Below, piece after piece: positions 50,598 to 58,179 of a stretch of DNA of 64,000 bases. A program made the position numbers and the translations under genes. This stretch comes from an uncultured Prevotellaceae bacterium (GTDB lineage Bacteria; Bacteroidota; Bacteroidia; Bacteroidales; Bacteroidaceae), in assembly GCA_900316685.1 (NCBI GenBank), contig ONDS01000014.1, positions 1-64,000 on the forward strand, written 5' to 3'. Positions within the stretch are counted from its first letter, which is position 1. Every line of letters begins with the position of its first letter. The notes under the pieces were generated by a model. The model worked only from the letters and a program-made list of their open reading frames with translations. It did not search any database and was not told where the DNA came from.

Positions 50598-50935
50598 GAG
50601 ACTATCCCAGCCACATGACGCCACAGCAGGCACGCGCCTTTGGTGAGGACGTGCTCAGCGTGGTGGCCCAGATACCGAGCGGCAGTGTGACCACCTATGG
50701 TCACATTGCCGCTCTCATTGGTTGGCCCAGCCATGCCCGCTTGGTGGGTCGCACCCTACGTTACACCCCCGGCGCCGAACGGGTTCCCTGTCACCGTGTG
50801 GTCAACGCCGTGGGTCGCACCGCCCCCGGTTGGTCGGCCCAGCGTGAGATGCTCGAGCGCGAAGGTGTCACGTTCAAGGCCAACGGCCATGTCGACATGA
50901 CCCGCCACCTGTGGGAACCGGAAATTGAATGTTGA
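50594..50935 (+). CDS. MGMT family DNA-binding domain protein (alkyltransferase-like)
   Basis: A 113-residue protein containing only the C-terminal DNA-binding domain of O6-alkylguanine-DNA alkyltransferase. The active-site PCHRVV is kept (C66), so it could transfer alkyl groups, unlike Atl proteins in which Cys is replaced. RYTPGAERVPCHRV and the arginine finger region (HARLVGRTL) are present. Translation is coupled to acyl-CoA dehydrogenase (ATGA overlap at 50594-50597). Why a DNA repair gene is joined to that operon is unclear. Confidence 0.88.
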   Translation: MRDYPSHMTPQQARAFGEDVLSVVAQIPSGSVTTYGHIAALIGWPSHARLVGRTLRYTPGAERVPCHRVVNAVGRTAPGWSAQREMLEREGVTFKANGHVDMTRHLWEPEIEC

Positions 50936-51054
50936 GTGTTGAGTGTTGAGTGTTGAATGGTCGTTTCGCGATGATTCAATGTGAGCCTGTAGGGGCTTAC
51001 TTTATGTATGCCCAAAAACACAAGGCCGCACGGGCAAGACAAGCATGCCCCTAC
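50936..51054 (+). repeat. Purine heptamers plus GTAGGGGC-terminated palindrome
   Basis: GTTGAGT/GTTGAAT heptamers follow the MGMT stop (50936-50957). After 30 nt comes a segment bounded by GTAGGGGC (50989-50996) and GCCCCTAC (51047-51054). The same GTAGGGGC terminus marks REP-like sequences at 57854 and 60790. Confidence 0.6.
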
Positions 51055-51072
51055 GTTGAAGTGTTGTTTCTT

Positions 51073-52071
51073 TCAGGAAGAGACCGTGGCGATGAGTTTC
51101 TCCACTAACCGCGGAACGGCATATCGATCGAGGTCGGTCTCCTCCACCCAGAAATAATCGTCGGGCAGAGAAGGGAAGTCGTCTGCCTCCGCTAAGTAAA
51201 AATCAGCCATGATGATGCGGTGCGTGAGCACATGCTTCACCCCACCACGCAAGAATCTGAGCCGGACATTATCACCCTCCGGTATGAAGGTCAGCGGTTC
51301 ATACAGTCCCTGCCAGATGTCGCCCGCGCCCCTCCGCCGCAGCACCGTCTTTCCCTGGCAGCGCAAATAGACGTACACCATCCGCCGCTCCTTCACCTTC
51401 AGCCTCTTCTCTTTCACTGGCAGCACCTCCACCTTATTATTATGTAATGCCTCGCAGCGGTCGGCCAAAGGACAGTCGGTGCAATGAGGCGCGGTGGGTG
51501 TACACACCACCGACCCGAAATCCATCATCGCCTGGTTGAAGTCGTGTGGCCGTTCTGTGGGCAGGAGCGATTGCGCCAGTTGGGTGAATTCCTTTTTCCC
51601 ACGAGTGGTATTGATGGGCGTGGAGATGCCAAAGACACGCGCCAGCACGCGATAGGCATTGCCGTCGACCGCCGCCACGGGCAGATGGAAGGCGAACGAG
51701 GCGATGGCCGCCGCCGTATAGTCGCCCACCCCCTTCAGTCGTTTGATCTCATCGTAGGTGTCGGGAAAACGGCCCAGCGCCACTATCTGGCGCGCCGCGT
51801 GGTGCAGGTTGCGCGCCCGCGAATAATAACCCAGCCCCTGCCACATTTTGAGCACCTCGTCCTCCGAGGCCTCGGCCAACGACTGCACATCCGGGAAACG
51901 GTTTATGAACCTGTGCCAGTAGTCTATGCCTTGCGCCACGCGCGTCTGCTGGAGGATCACCTCGCTCAGCCAGATATGATACGCATTGCGCGAACCACGC
52001 CACGGCAGTTCGCGCCCATGCTGTTCAAACCACAACAGCAGTCGTATGGTGAAAGGGTCAAGCCTCGGCAT
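51073..52071 (-). CDS. mutY: A/G-specific adenine glycosylase MutY
   Basis: A 332-residue base excision repair glycosylase removing A opposite 8-oxoG. The catalytic Glu is in LSEVILQQTRV, the HhH-GPD hairpin is LKGVGDYTAAAIASFAF, the catalytic Asp is in AAVDGNAYRV, and the 4Fe-4S ligands are in CTPTAPHCTDCPLADRC. The C-terminal NUDIX-like domain (VYLRCQGKTVLRRRG) recognises 8-oxoG. The first 14 nt overlap the TerB-like gene. Confidence 0.94.
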   Translation of the reverse strand: MPRLDPFTIRLLLWFEQHGRELPWRGSRNAYHIWLSEVILQQTRVAQGIDYWHRFINRFPDVQSLAEASEDEVLKMWQGLGYYSRARNLHHAARQIVALGRFPDTYDEIKRLKGVGDYTAAAIASFAFHLPVAAVDGNAYRVLARVFGISTPINTTRGKKEFTQLAQSLLPTERPHDFNQAMMDFGSVVCTPTAPHCTDCPLADRCEALHNNKVEVLPVKEKRLKVKERRMVYVYLRCQGKTVLRRRGAGDIWQGLYEPLTFIPEGDNVRLRFLRGGVKHVLTHRIIMADFYLAEADDFPSLPDDYFWVEETDLDRYAVPRLVEKLIATVSS

Positions 52072-52558
52072 CGATACGTTGCAGGATGGTCACGTCGAAA
52101 TTAGGCAGGTTGATGTTCTTGAAATAGGAGTTGAAGAGCGCGAGGTAGTCACGTTTCACGTCTTTATCCGTGAAATGATGGGTAATGCCCTTGATTTCCC
52201 TCTTCAACACCTCGTCGTCGAAGGCCGGCAGGTTCTCACGTATGATCTTGAAGAAACGTATCTCGAAATAGTCCACCCTCTCGTCGGCCAGTTCCACATC
52301 CACGGCCACTTGCAGGATATCCAGTGCCTGCCGCTCATCTATCTGGCTGTTGCGTAGCGTCATGATATAATCGCGCAGGAAGCGCACGCCCCGTTGGTTG
52401 ATCTCAGCCACCCACTGGTTCAGGCACGCCTCCACGTCGAGCGAGGCAAAACGGTCATTGTGGGCGGCATAGGCACGTATGCGGTCCACCTCGGGTTGTA
52501 CTATCTCGCCGTCGCAAGCCATGCAGGCGAAAGCGGTTTTCAGGAGTAGTTCTTGCAT
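52058..52558 (-). CDS. TerB-like helical protein
   Basis: A 166-residue all-helical protein resembling TerB/DjlA-type domains (LLKTAFACMACDGEIVQPEVDRI near the N-terminus; ALDILQVAVDVELADERVDYFE in the middle). TerB-like domains bind metal through acidic residues. It precedes mutY with a 14-nt overlap, suggesting coupled expression. Function is unknown. Confidence 0.75.
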   Translation of the reverse strand: MQELLLKTAFACMACDGEIVQPEVDRIRAYAAHNDRFASLDVEACLNQWVAEINQRGVRFLRDYIMTLRNSQIDERQALDILQVAVDVELADERVDYFEIRFFKIIRENLPAFDDEVLKREIKGITHHFTDKDVKRDYLALFNSYFKNINLPNFDVTILQRIDAEA

Positions 52559-52589
52559 ACTCTTAATTTTGAATGTTGAGTGTTGAGGG
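52559..52589 (-). repeat. Heptamer tract before the TerB-like start
   Basis: On the minus strand CCCTCAA, CACTCAA, CATTCAA units end right before the ATG, consistent with pyrimidine-rich heptamers preceding starts. Confidence 0.6.
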
Positions 52590-53498
52590 TTATTGGCAAG
52601 CGAATTTGAAGATGAGGAAGATGGCGATGACGATGGCCCAGCCCAGGAGGTGATACTCCCAGCGGAAGCGTATCTTACCCCCTTGGTCGGTGTTGTTCAT
52701 GATCTGATTGAACACCGATGCCAGCCGGTTGCGGTTTTCAGAATATCGCCCAGCCTTGTATTCGGGCAACATGGCCATCACGTCGAGCTTCCTGAACAGG
52801 TTCATCGACACCATGATGGTATGTTTGATACGCGCCAGTCCCTCCTGCGTATCGGTATGCAGCAGCCGCTCGTTCACATCGTCGACGATGGTGCCGAGCA
52901 CGCTGTCCACCACCTTGGTCGACATCGCCAGGTAATAATGGTCGTCCGCCGCCGTGGCTTCCCTTATCTTGTCTAAAAGAGGCAAAGCCTTGCCCAGCGT
53001 CTGCTCGGCATAGCTCACCTCGTCGGGCAGCGCCGTGGCATCGATGAGGCATTGGCGCAGCAGGCCGTCCGTCTCCTTGAGTGCCAGGGGTGGCCGTTCC
53101 ACCTGCATTTGCCGTACCACACTGATATTGTCGTCGCACCGTTCCTCGGTGAACCGTGTCTGCGCTATCTCACGCGCATACTCCATCAGCGGCATGGCCT
53201 TCTGTGCCGCACTGTCGTCATCGGTGCCGTTCACATAGTCGATGGCGCACTGCAGTATCTCCTCCGCCATGTTCTCCGCCACCTGCCGATAGCGAGGGTC
53301 GTCAGCCCCCATCGCCGTGAGCATCTGTGCCAGGAAGGCCTTCGCCTCGTTGGCCAGTCGTTTGCCCGCCCCCCATCGCTCATCGGCGAAATGTCCGCGC
53401 GTTGCGCGCGCCTTCTCCAGGGCCTGCCCTGCCTGTTGTTGAAGAGCCGCCGTCTGCGTGCCCGTCATGTTATTGTTGTCGTCCATAGGTTCATCCAT
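52590..53498 (-). CDS. Tail-anchored coiled-coil protein of unknown function
   Basis: A 302-residue helical protein with a C-terminal membrane segment (LLGWAIVIAIFLIFKFACQ), so it is probably tail-anchored in the inner membrane. The body is helical with many Gln/Ala/Glu residues (LQQQAGQALEKARATRGHF; VDSVLGTIVDDVNERLL). I do not recognise a family. The start at 53498 (MDEPMDDNNN) is 13 nt after a -7 box; upstream codons overlap the promoter. It is followed by the TerB-like gene and mutY. Confidence 0.7.
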   Translation of the reverse strand: MDEPMDDNNNMTGTQTAALQQQAGQALEKARATRGHFADERWGAGKRLANEAKAFLAQMLTAMGADDPRYRQVAENMAEEILQCAIDYVNGTDDDSAAQKAMPLMEYAREIAQTRFTEERCDDNISVVRQMQVERPPLALKETDGLLRQCLIDATALPDEVSYAEQTLGKALPLLDKIREATAADDHYYLAMSTKVVDSVLGTIVDDVNERLLHTDTQEGLARIKHTIMVSMNLFRKLDVMAMLPEYKAGRYSENRNRLASVFNQIMNNTDQGGKIRFRWEYHLLGWAIVIAIFLIFKFACQ

Positions 53499-53511
53499 TT
53501 GCTTTACGATG

Positions 53512-53519
53512 CAAATATA
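53512..53519 (-). promoter_or_regulatory. TAnnTTTG promoter box for the 52590-53498 gene
   Basis: TATATTTG on the minus strand, 13 nt upstream of the chosen start. Confidence 0.55.
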
Positions 53520-53631
53520 CGAAAAAAAGGATAGGAACATCCACAAGCTCCTTTAGGCTCCGCAATGTGGCATAGCCGCCATCTCTTGCTGAGCACCTGT
53601 ATCAACTGCTGCTCCTGCGTCATCATCTTCC

Positions 53632-53874
53632 TCAGGCTACTTTCAGCAAGTCGAGTACGGAGTACACCCGTGTCATGTTCTCAAACGTAAAATACTGGTC
53701 ATCGAGCACCATCCACTTCTCTCGCTCCTTCACAGGCATCTGCTGGATGTCAGGAAAGAAACTTAAGGGTATCAGCACCTCGCGACCGTCGGTCAGACGC
53801 ACCAGCATCTTGCCGCGACGATACCTGAAGTTCAAGTCCCTTATACCAACGTTGACGTCTTTCATCTTACACAT
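53632..53874 (-). CDS. DUF2442 domain-containing protein
   Basis: An 80-residue DUF2442 protein (VRLTDGREVLIPLSFFPDIQ ... WMVLDDQYFTFE, though the usual WEE motif is replaced). It lies 21 nt after the DUF4160-like gene on the same strand. DUF2442 and DUF4160 proteins are often encoded together and are suspected toxin-antitoxin-like pairs. Confidence 0.85.
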   Translation of the reverse strand: MCKMKDVNVGIRDLNFRYRRGKMLVRLTDGREVLIPLSFFPDIQQMPVKEREKWMVLDDQYFTFENMTRVYSVLDLLKVA

Positions 53875-53895
53875 ATCTCGTCGACCTCCTACTTT

Positions 53896-54192
53896 TTATT
53901 TTTCTATATTGATTGAAACTGTCTTTTCTCCTTTGAATGCTTTGGTCACCTGTTCATTGATGGCCTCCCAGTGACGATTAATGGCGGCCACTATCATCTC
54001 GTTGTCTTTAGCGGATAGTTCCGACTCTGCTATTTCCACACACTGCTGTCCATTGCGCTCAATCCAGATCTTTGCCAGAGAATGCTGATGACGTTTGCCC
54101 TTGCGAAACACATGCACATGGCGACGATTATCATTCGCATCTATCGAGATAGCGACCAAAATAAACATCTGCAAGAAAGCCAATTGTCCCAT
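53896..54192 (-). CDS. DUF4160-like protein
   Basis: A 98-residue protein with SIDANDNRRHVHVFRKG, comparable to the PHFHA-type core of DUF4160, followed by a helical C-half (EMIVAAINRHWEAINEQV). It forms a tight pair with the DUF2442 gene. Promoter box at 54217. The divergent N-terminus means the family assignment is moderate. Confidence 0.7.
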   Translation of the reverse strand: MGQLAFLQMFILVAISIDANDNRRHVHVFRKGKRHQHSLAKIWIERNGQQCVEIAESELSAKDNEMIVAAINRHWEAINEQVTKAFKGEKTVSINIEK

Positions 54193-54216
54193 AAAGCATT
54201 ATTCCGATTACAAATG

Positions 54217-54224
54217 CAAAAATA
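54217..54224 (-). promoter_or_regulatory. TAnnTTTG promoter box for the DUF4160/DUF2442 pair
   Basis: TATTTTTG on the minus strand, 24 nt upstream of the start. A second candidate, TACATTTG (54353-54360), lies at the edge of the inverted repeat. Confidence 0.55.
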
Positions 54225-54310
54225 GGAATATTTACTTGTATTTCCAAATATTTCATGGGGTAAAATGTCAATTAAAGTGTTTTTACAGCAACCTCCTGAT
54301 TCCATATAAA

Positions 54311-54359
54311 ACATTTGCAGACCTAATCTGAGAAAAACACAGATTAGGCCTGCAAATGT
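54311..54359. repeat. 20-bp inverted repeat with 9-nt loop
   Basis: The left arm 54311-54330 and right arm 54340-54359 differ at one position: ACATTTGCAG(A/G)CCTAATCTG with loop AGAAAAACA. No T-tract follows. It may act as a bidirectional terminator or operator between the DUF4160 pair and the small acidic protein gene. Confidence 0.85.
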
Positions 54360-54391
54360 ACGTATGATAAAATTATCTTATTGCTTCAGCT

Positions 54392-54577
54392 TCAGTCTTC
54401 ATCCCAAAGATTGAACGAGTTGCTTCGTGCATCATCGGGATCCTCCGAATTACCGTTATAGTAGATGATAGCATCATTCTTGTGAAAGGCTCCCACTCGG
54501 GAAAATTGCACGCCACCCAGACGGCCGTCCACTTCCACTAACTCGCTTTTTGGAGCTCTGTATATATCTTTATCCAT
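54392..54577 (-). CDS. Small acidic protein, M[ED]KxxYxxP family (unrecognised)
   Basis: A 61-residue acidic protein (MDKDIYRAPKSELVEVDG ... RSNSFNLWDED). It shares length, the N-terminal M[ED]KxxYxxP[RK] and NSxx[VL]WD with the protein at 40919-41104. It starts 18 nt after the large secreted protein gene, so the two are probably co-transcribed. No signal peptide, no cysteines. Function unknown. Confidence 0.75.
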   Translation of the reverse strand: MDKDIYRAPKSELVEVDGRLGGVQFSRVGAFHKNDAIIYYNGNSEDPDDARSNSFNLWDED

Positions 54578-54595
54578 TGTTCTTTCCTCCTGACA

Positions 54596-57421
54596 TTATT
54601 TGATGACCATTTTCTTTCCATTCACAATATAGATGCCTTTGGGCAGGTTTTGCAGGCGTTCGCCTACATACTGACCTTGCACCGTGTAGACGGCACCTTG
54701 CTTGGCTTCCATCACGGGCATGCCGTCGATAGATGTCACCTCTTCGCCACCCACCTCGAAGAAGGCGGTGTTGATGGCGGCATCGGCGGCCAGCACATCG
54801 AAGCTCAGGTCGAAATAACAGCGAGTGGCGCGCAGGTTATTTGTCACGCTGGCATACACCAACTCATTGCCCGCCGACCCGAGGAACAACTTCGTACCAT
54901 CGTTGGCGGCAATCTGCGTGGGAGCGAGGATGCCTCGGTAGGTCACGGTGTAGGTCTCGCCGTTGAGCGTGATGCTCGCCGATTTGTCTTCACCCTTATC
55001 GGGATCAATGGTCACACGGGCGAACTTGGGATTCACAAGGTCTTCAGACAGATCCAATTTCACCAACAGTCGCTTATCGGTACCCGGGGTCGTGGCATTG
55101 CTTTCCGAGAAACGCATGAGGAGCGTGTTGCTGTTGGCATCCTTTTCAAGGCCGGTGAACTCCGAGAGAATGGCTCCCGACCCGAAAATGGAAAGGAAAT
55201 AATCTGTTGTGTTATGGAACGGCAGACGAAGGGTGTTCCAACCATCTTTGTAGAAGGTGCGCACCATACGGGCTGTTACATCTTTATAATTGTTGGCAGT
55301 AGGCAGGGCCATGGCTCGATTCTCGTCGAACACATACACGAAGCAACGGTGGTACTGAGTGGCACCCAATCCTTCGGAGTAGTCTATCAGATGGAGGGTA
55401 TTGCCGTTGTAAGCGATACCGCCTACATCGACATAAGCTCCCTCATAGGGAAGGGTATAGTTCTTAAACGCGGTGCTGGCGGTCAGCCCTCCTATCGTGC
55501 AGGTGGTGCCGTCGTTGGTGCAGGCCTGATCGGTCAGCACTACCGAGTTGCCACTATAATCGGCGATGTCGGTCAAGTCGCTGAGTTCTACGGGGGTTAC
55601 GTCACCACTGTTTTCCTTCCCTGGAACAGCAAGGGCGGCAATACAGTTCAGACGGTCTGCGGTGGCGGTCTTCTCACGCGTGCCGGTAAACGAGCCACTC
55701 ACGGTGTATTTGGCGGCGGCCCATTCGGGAGCGCTGCTCTCGCCAGCCAACAGGATCTCTATGGCCTGGTTGGCTTCCTTTCCGTCACGAACAAACACAT
55801 GACAACCTTCTGCATCTATATAGTTGCCCAAGACGGTGCTGCCATCAAGCGCCAGAACAGTACTTGTCTCATCAGCCAATTCACGGCATTCGGTGATCGT
55901 CACCTCTGCGGGAGGCGTGCCTTTCTTGAATATCTCCACGTCTCTTTGTGTTGCACCTCCATAACAGGCAAACAAACCATCATTTCCTGAATTATATTGT
56001 AATACATTGCGGGTGTTGGAACCTTGGAACACCACGCTGGCGATATAGCCGGAGAAACTGATGTTAGCCTTGGCATTATCGTCGGCTGTTGTCTCGGTGC
56101 GAAGGTAATTGCTCTTCGAAGATGCTGCATACAGATAACCACTGCCGGTATTGAAGTACCATCCGTTGGTGGCATCGCCCTCGAGGGTTATCACTTGCAC
56201 GTCAGCAGTGGCATACGCCGTGGAACCTTTGATGGTGATGCTCGTGGCACCGCGGTTGTTGCTTTTCTGGTTGGTGCTCATGGCCATCTTGTCGGCATAG
56301 TTCAAGAAGATGATCTCATCACCGGCGGCAAGGTTGTTGATATCCGTCACTAAAACATAGGTGTCCAAGCCACTCACATTCTGCACCGTCAGGGTGTAGC
56401 TGGCTGTTGCCGCCTTATAGTTGGCGGTACTTTCCACCGATGCCGTGATGGTCGTAGTGCCTATGCCTCCGGCAAGGGTCACTGCGCCCGTGCTCGCGTC
56501 AATAGTGGCCACAGAGGGGTTGCTGCTGCTGTAGGTCACCGTGCCATCACTGTTGTTGTTCAGTGTAGGAGCGGTGAACGCGTCGCCTACATGCAAAGTC
56601 ACCGCATTGGTGGACCAAGCAAAAGTCGGGGTAGAACGGGTATCGATGATACGGATAGTTGTAGTTGCCGTTCCTGCCGCATGGCTATCGGTCTCGGCGA
56701 TGTTTGCAGTTAACGTGAACGTGCCTTCGGTCTCACCGGCTGTCACATCCACCTTGCCTGTCCCATTGTTATAAGCGGCAGTCGTACCATTTGGCAACGA
56801 CGACGCATCCCACGAATACGTAATAGCTCCCGTCGATGCCGGATTGGCTGTCGAAGTGGCAGCAAAGGAGCCCGTGTTCAGGAACTGCACATTGTATGAT
56901 GTTTCCGGGAAAGCCAAGGCGGGATCTGATTTGCCGGATTCAATAGTGACTTCAATTGAAACAATACGCACCTGTTTTTCTGTCCAAAAATCTACACTAT
57001 TATAATCACCACCACTACTTCCTATAGTCCAAGTACCTTTATTATTGTTATTGCTAAGTTCAAATCTTCCAACGTTAGTACGAAGTCGATCGGCACCATA
57101 ACCATTAGAATGCGTAAAAACAATTTTTGTGATATTACCTATAGAAGAGGAAATGATGATATGACCGCCTGTATAGACACGGTAATCATTACCACCAAAG
57201 ATAGCACAAATATTACTACTAGTAGTAGAAGTTCCTTTAGTTCCTGTAATAGTAACTCCGTCTTTTGTTACCTCATCAGACCCGTCACCTTCTCTGTCAT
57301 TTTGTGTATAATTTCCCTTATCCGTCCCTGCGGTAAAGGTCACGACCGTCTGTCCTACCACCGACAAGGAGAACATCGATAGTAGTACCGACAAAAATGT
57401 AAGTTGTAATAGTTTTCTCAT
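54596..57421 (-). CDS. Large secreted protein with Big_2-like domains
   Basis: A 941-residue secreted protein. Signal peptide (about residues 1-23, ending VVGQ). The N-terminal 160 residues are a beta domain (VTITGTKGTSTTSSNICAI; IVSIEVTIESG). Two Ig-like/Big_2-like repeats follow (WSTNAVTLHVGDAFTAPTLN; VTYSSSNPSVATIDASTGAV). A DUF5689-like stretch and further beta modules come next. It ends KGIYIVNGKKMVIK, the same C-terminal signature as the amylase. No catalytic motif is seen, so it is likely an adhesin-like or carbohydrate-binding surface protein. The small acidic protein gene follows directly. Confidence 0.85.
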   Translation of the reverse strand: MRKLLQLTFLSVLLSMFSLSVVGQTVVTFTAGTDKGNYTQNDREGDGSDEVTKDGVTITGTKGTSTTSSNICAIFGGNDYRVYTGGHIIISSSIGNITKIVFTHSNGYGADRLRTNVGRFELSNNNNKGTWTIGSSGGDYNSVDFWTEKQVRIVSIEVTIESGKSDPALAFPETSYNVQFLNTGSFAATSTANPASTGAITYSWDASSLPNGTTAAYNNGTGKVDVTAGETEGTFTLTANIAETDSHAAGTATTTIRIIDTRSTPTFAWSTNAVTLHVGDAFTAPTLNNNSDGTVTYSSSNPSVATIDASTGAVTLAGGIGTTTITASVESTANYKAATASYTLTVQNVSGLDTYVLVTDINNLAAGDEIIFLNYADKMAMSTNQKSNNRGATSITIKGSTAYATADVQVITLEGDATNGWYFNTGSGYLYAASSKSNYLRTETTADDNAKANISFSGYIASVVFQGSNTRNVLQYNSGNDGLFACYGGATQRDVEIFKKGTPPAEVTITECRELADETSTVLALDGSTVLGNYIDAEGCHVFVRDGKEANQAIEILLAGESSAPEWAAAKYTVSGSFTGTREKTATADRLNCIAALAVPGKENSGDVTPVELSDLTDIADYSGNSVVLTDQACTNDGTTCTIGGLTASTAFKNYTLPYEGAYVDVGGIAYNGNTLHLIDYSEGLGATQYHRCFVYVFDENRAMALPTANNYKDVTARMVRTFYKDGWNTLRLPFHNTTDYFLSIFGSGAILSEFTGLEKDANSNTLLMRFSESNATTPGTDKRLLVKLDLSEDLVNPKFARVTIDPDKGEDKSASITLNGETYTVTYRGILAPTQIAANDGTKLFLGSAGNELVYASVTNNLRATRCYFDLSFDVLAADAAINTAFFEVGGEEVTSIDGMPVMEAKQGAVYTVQGQYVGERLQNLPKGIYIVNGKKMVIK

Positions 57422-57529
57422 ATTATATGGTTTGATTATTCGTTAGATCATCATAATGAAACGAGCCGTATCGCTATTGCGAATTTGACAGCATCTCAAT
57501 TATCCAGCATTATCCGTAGTTTGCGGTTG

Positions 57530-57537
57530 CAAAATTA
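57530..57537 (-). promoter_or_regulatory. TAnnTTTG promoter box for the 941-residue protein
   Basis: TAATTTTG on the minus strand, about 108 nt upstream of the start. Confidence 0.5.
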
Positions 57538-57853
57538 GCAATAATCCGTCTATAAGCCAAATAAAACTAAAAAAAAGTTGTATATTGTTCACAAACAATG
57601 ATTTAGGGGCTATTCTGGCAAGAAAGAATTTAATGATGTGGTGTTGAAGGGGGGGAAGTAACGCGAATTACCATAAATTGTCCATGTATTGTTCACAAAT
57701 ACGATGACTTCATGCCTTCAGAAACCAGAATAACGAGAACTAATAACTTTGCAACAAAATTTTTGGAGAAAAATTTGCGGGATTCAAAAAAACGTATTAC
57801 TTTTGCAGTGTACTATTAAAGTATTACACTATAACAGTGGTATGAATGTCGAG

Positions 57854-57884
57854 TTGCGGACGGGCACGGCGGCACCGCCCCTAC
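57854..57884 (-). repeat. REP-like GTAGGGGCGG element, copy 1 (minus orientation)
   Basis: The sequence ends in CCGCCCCTAC and contains GGGCACGG. It is the reverse complement, with two or three differences, of 60790-60819. The two copies flank the beta-barrel gene in opposite orientations. Confidence 0.75.
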
Positions 57885-58131
57885 GCGTGACGGATGAGGG
57901 CGGACATTAAGTCACTCCCTACGAGGAACAGATTAGGACAGAAATGTGCATAATGTACATAATTTACCAGAAATGGGAAGAAGAAATAGGATATATATTA
58001 TGTATAATTATTCTAATGATTCTAATTTCTTTCGGAACTTGTCCCTATATCTTTCCGAAATAAACACCAAAATGGTCGAAAAAAAACGGGTGTTTCATCG
58101 AAAAACCGTTGGGAAGACCTATAAAACAATG

Positions 58132-58139
58132 TAATTTTG
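58132..58139 (+). promoter_or_regulatory. TAnnTTTG promoter box for the beta-barrel gene
   Basis: TAATTTTG, 40 nt before the start. Confidence 0.6.
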
Positions 58140-58179
58140 CAGGCAGAAATAGAAATAACAACAAAAAAGACGAAAAGAC

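Larger units (their letters stand above)
57538..58179 (+). other. Gene-free divergent spacer with three plus-strand promoter boxes
   Basis: The stretch between two divergent surface-protein genes holds TAACTTTG (57744-57751), TACTTTTG (57798-57805) and TAATTTTG (58132-58139). It also holds a REP-like sequence at 57854. Only the last box is suitably placed for the beta-barrel gene (40 nt before the ATG). A 62-codon open frame (57946-58134) has no coding character. Confidence 0.5.

Noticed and set aside
57946-58134. 62-codon frame upstream of the beta-barrel gene
   Set aside because: AT-rich leader sequence, no similarity, overlaps the promoter box at 58132.
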